A program made the position numbers and the translations under genes. Below, piece after piece: positions 61,901 to 64,000 of a DNA stretch of 64,000 nucleotides. The stretch's first letter is position 1, and each line of letters begins with the position of its first letter. Origin of the DNA: Streptomyces sp. NBC_01116 (lineage in GTDB: Bacteria > Actinomycetota > Actinomycetes > Streptomycetales > Streptomycetaceae); the NCBI RefSeq assembly GCF_041435495.1, contig NZ_CP108644.1, positions 2,604,001-2,668,000 on the forward strand, read 5' to 3'. The notes beneath the pieces were generated by a model that searched no databases, had not been told where the DNA came from, and was given only the letters and a program-made list of their open reading frames with translations.

Positions 61901-62293
61901 TCGGACGCCAACGCCGACCTCGACCTGTACGTCTTCCGGGGCGCCACGCAGGTCGGCAGCGGGACCACCGCCGGTTCCGAGGAGACGGTCAGCCTGCTGA
62001 AGCCCGCCGCGGGCACGTACACCGTCGTCATCGACGGCTACTCGGTCCCGACCGGGTCGACCACGTACGACTACCGCGACGTGTACTACGCGGCGTCGCT
62101 CGGCACGATCAAGGTCGACTCCACCAAGGCGGTGAACCTGGCCAACGGCGCGTCGGCCCAGGTCGGCGCCGAGGTCGTGGTGGCCGGGGCGGCCCCCGCG
62201 GGCCGTCAGTTCTTCGGCGAGGTCAAGCTGGTCAACGCGCGCGGCACCGCCGCGGGCACCGGCAGCGTCGTGATCGAGAAGGTCACGCCGTAA
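58991..62293 (+). CDS. Secreted subtilisin-family (S8) serine protease
   Basis: Large exported protease, 1100 residues. Signal peptide RRAARIAAAAGLAAALAASG with cleavage likely after VFA (AED). An inhibitor-like propeptide runs to about residue 150. The S8 domain has catalytic Asp211 (GVLDSGVDLGHP), His386 (AHGTHVAGI) and Ser582 (GTSMASP). The Asp-His distance (175 residues) is far above the usual, so an insert domain lies there. About 500 residues of beta-rich C-terminal domains follow, with DLDLYVFRG as in pre-peptidase-type domains. ATG 58991 has AGGG 6 nt upstream; ATG 58985 is too close to it. Confidence 0.94.
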   Translation: MTKESPSSIPGARRAARIAAAAGLAAALAASGAAPVFAAEDPAPAPVKPAATSDRGDKLGKADADVLAKAEAKGEKSVTMMVATTPGATEQVSKQLDAVEGSVLGRTYDKLGYVRATVPTSRAEATIKAASKLSSVLGIDLKQEIKLDDPTPKGDRAAGAKQPKATGSYAAPDKKTPAKNPYNPSFETGAVDFVEKHPTADGRGITIGVLDSGVDLGHPALKKTTTGERKIVDWVTATDPVNDGDGTWLQMSQTVTGPTFTSGGKTYSAPAGSYKFATFAEAATTGGEMAGDLNRDGDTTDVWGVLYDPVTGTTRVDLNNNADFSDDTVLKPYKEKFQVSYFGEDDPRTQVVERIPFVVETRKNVVLNASGAKADFVNIGVIEGAHGTHVAGITAANGLFGGEMNGAAPGAKIVSSRACTWSGGCTNIALTEGMIDLVVNRGVDIVNMSIGGLPPLNDGNNARAELYKRLIDIYGVQLVISAGNSGPGLNTIGDPSVADHVISVGASISKETWAANYGSNVTKKYDMQPFSSRGPREDGGFTPVIAAPGASINTTQTWAPGGPVKEAGYALPAGYSMLQGTSMASPQAAGAAALLLSAAKQKGIELPPADLRTALTSTATHIEDVPAHAQGSGLINIVKAWKQIAKQGKPAHEFSVKAPVDTAIDFALKDPGFGTGLYDREGGLKVGETKVYDVVVTRTTGPDRNVQHKLSWRNNDGTFELSSPQYVSLPLGTPVKVKVKAKAKSAGVHSAILRVDDKKTSGVDHQIMTTVVVAHELQQPGYAYKASGSVQRNGTTSYFVNVPEGAKTLEVALSALRSGSQTRFVSLHPYGTPVDPTTTTFCYPNYENPANTCRPDARSYKDPQPGVWEIEVEARRTSPLLDNPYKLDVSLLGATFDPAVQTIAEAKIGTPAAVNWTVTNGAADLQGKLQGGSLGSAKVAKPSISTGETRETTVTIGAGVEKLDVAIGGTSDANADLDLYVFRGATQVGSGTTAGSEETVSLLKPAAGTYTVVIDGYSVPTGSTTYDYRDVYYAASLGTIKVDSTKAVNLANGASAQVGAEVVVAGAAPAGRQFFGEVKLVNARGTAAGTGSVVIEKVTP

Positions 62294-62325
62294 CGGACCC
62301 CGCAACGGCTCCCACGGGGCCGTGA

Positions 62326-63624
<1,299 letters not shown>

Positions 63625-63639
63625 CCCGCGGCGTCACGC

Positions 63640-63690
63640 GTACGGGGAGGGGGCGGGCACCGGACACCGGTGGCCGCCCCCTCCCCGTAC
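63640..63690. terminator. Bidirectional terminator (asd / DUF1203)
   Basis: 17-bp perfect arms GTACGGGGAGGGGGCGG (63640-63656) and complement (63674-63690), between convergent genes. Confidence 0.9.
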
Positions 63691-63700
63691 CCGTACCGCC

Positions 63701-64000
63701 TCAGCCTCGCCGCACCTCGAAGTGGAAGCACCCGTACTCCACGGCCCGCACGTGCGCCACCACCACCTCGGGGTCCGCGAACGCCTCGTCGAGGGCCGCG
63801 TCGAAGCCCTTCTCCGGGTCGGCCGGAAGCTCCAGCAGCCGGCCGCCCACGATGTGCCCCCGGGCGTCGTAGCGGCGCACCGCGCGCAGCGCGCCCGCCC
63901 GCGCGAAGGGATATCCGGCTTGCTCCGGGGCCGGTCCCGGGCACTCCTCGGCATGGATGAAGACGGGCCCCTGCTCGTCGTACGCCCCCGGGCTCGCCCC
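63701..64000 (-). CDS. DUF1203 protein, 5' end outside window
   Basis: Only the last 99 residues are present, ending at TGA 63703-63701. The fragment has the DUF1203 pattern: SPGAYDEQGPVFIHAEECPG, then LRAVRRYDARGHIVGGRLLE, FADPEVVVAHVRAVEYGCFHF. Function of the family is unknown; soluble, beta-rich. It is too incomplete to judge start, operon or integrity. Confidence 0.85.
   Translation of the reverse strand, partial: GASPGAYDEQGPVFIHAEECPGPAPEQAGYPFARAGALRAVRRYDARGHIVGGRLLELPADPEKGFDAALDEAFADPEVVVAHVRAVEYGCFHFEVRRG

Overview
The window is GC-rich (roughly 70%) actinobacterial chromosome and almost certainly Streptomyces. The evidence is the codon use (strong G/C in third positions, many GTG starts), the actinobacterial gene content (mre/mrd cell-wall cluster, two tandem clpP genes, FeSOD with a Nur-type box, a mycothiol-type DsbA protein, PepN), and a gene order that from memory resembles the core chromosome of S. 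coelicolor. No insertion sequence, prophage, CRISPR array, plasmid origin or rRNA operon was seen.

Left part (1-26.2 kb) is a conserved, mostly minus-strand block. Read 3' to 5' on the plus strand it holds: rne (cut by the window edge), a DUF2344 protein, a repetitive hydrophobic protein, a TIGR03960-type radical SAM protein, a CYTH-CHAD protein, the wall-elongation cluster rodA-mrdA-mreD-mreC-mreB, ndk, a DUF4233 membrane protein, folC, valS, then (after one plus-strand gene for a Pro-rich membrane protein) clpX, clpP2, clpP1 and tig. Together these cover RNA turnover, peptidoglycan elongation/sporulation, nucleotide and folate metabolism, tRNA charging and protein quality control. tRNA-Pro(TGG) and tRNA-Gly(TCC) follow at 26.3-26.7 kb.

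Middle part (26.7-43.3 kb) is more lineage-specific. It contains a tiny membrane protein, a polytopic acyltransferase, a small HD-domain hydrolase of SpoT/Mesh1 type, a Kef-type antiporter, a membrane PP2C phosphatase, a Nei glycosylase, rpiB, three paralogous APC amino-acid permeases interleaved with an FAD oxidoreductase and bioY, a secreted glycerophosphodiester phosphodiesterase and an epoxide hydrolase.

Right part (43.3-64 kb) starts with a stress and pentose-phosphate group: Dps with a histone-like tail, transketolase, and sodF under a probable Nur box. It continues with an ArsR-DUF2071 pair, an unknown protein, a hexapeptide xenobiotic acetyltransferase, a membrane protein, an XRE regulator divergent from an NCS2 purine permease, a VOC protein, a mycothiol-type DsbA protein, aminopeptidase N, an AbiEi/DUF559-like protein, a large secreted subtilase, asd, and a truncated DUF1203 gene.

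The most unusual signal is not a gene. It is an almost fully base-paired 160-nt element (20363-20522) in the leader of the Pro-rich membrane protein gene. Five of its six departures from perfect symmetry are G-U wobbles only if the plus strand is transcribed, which argues for a structured leader RNA. Other regulatory signals include a 23-bp dyad plus a Shine-Dalgarno-masking hairpin before the FAD oxidoreductase, tandem terminator hairpins, a dyad before bioY, and candidate ClgR and Nur boxes.
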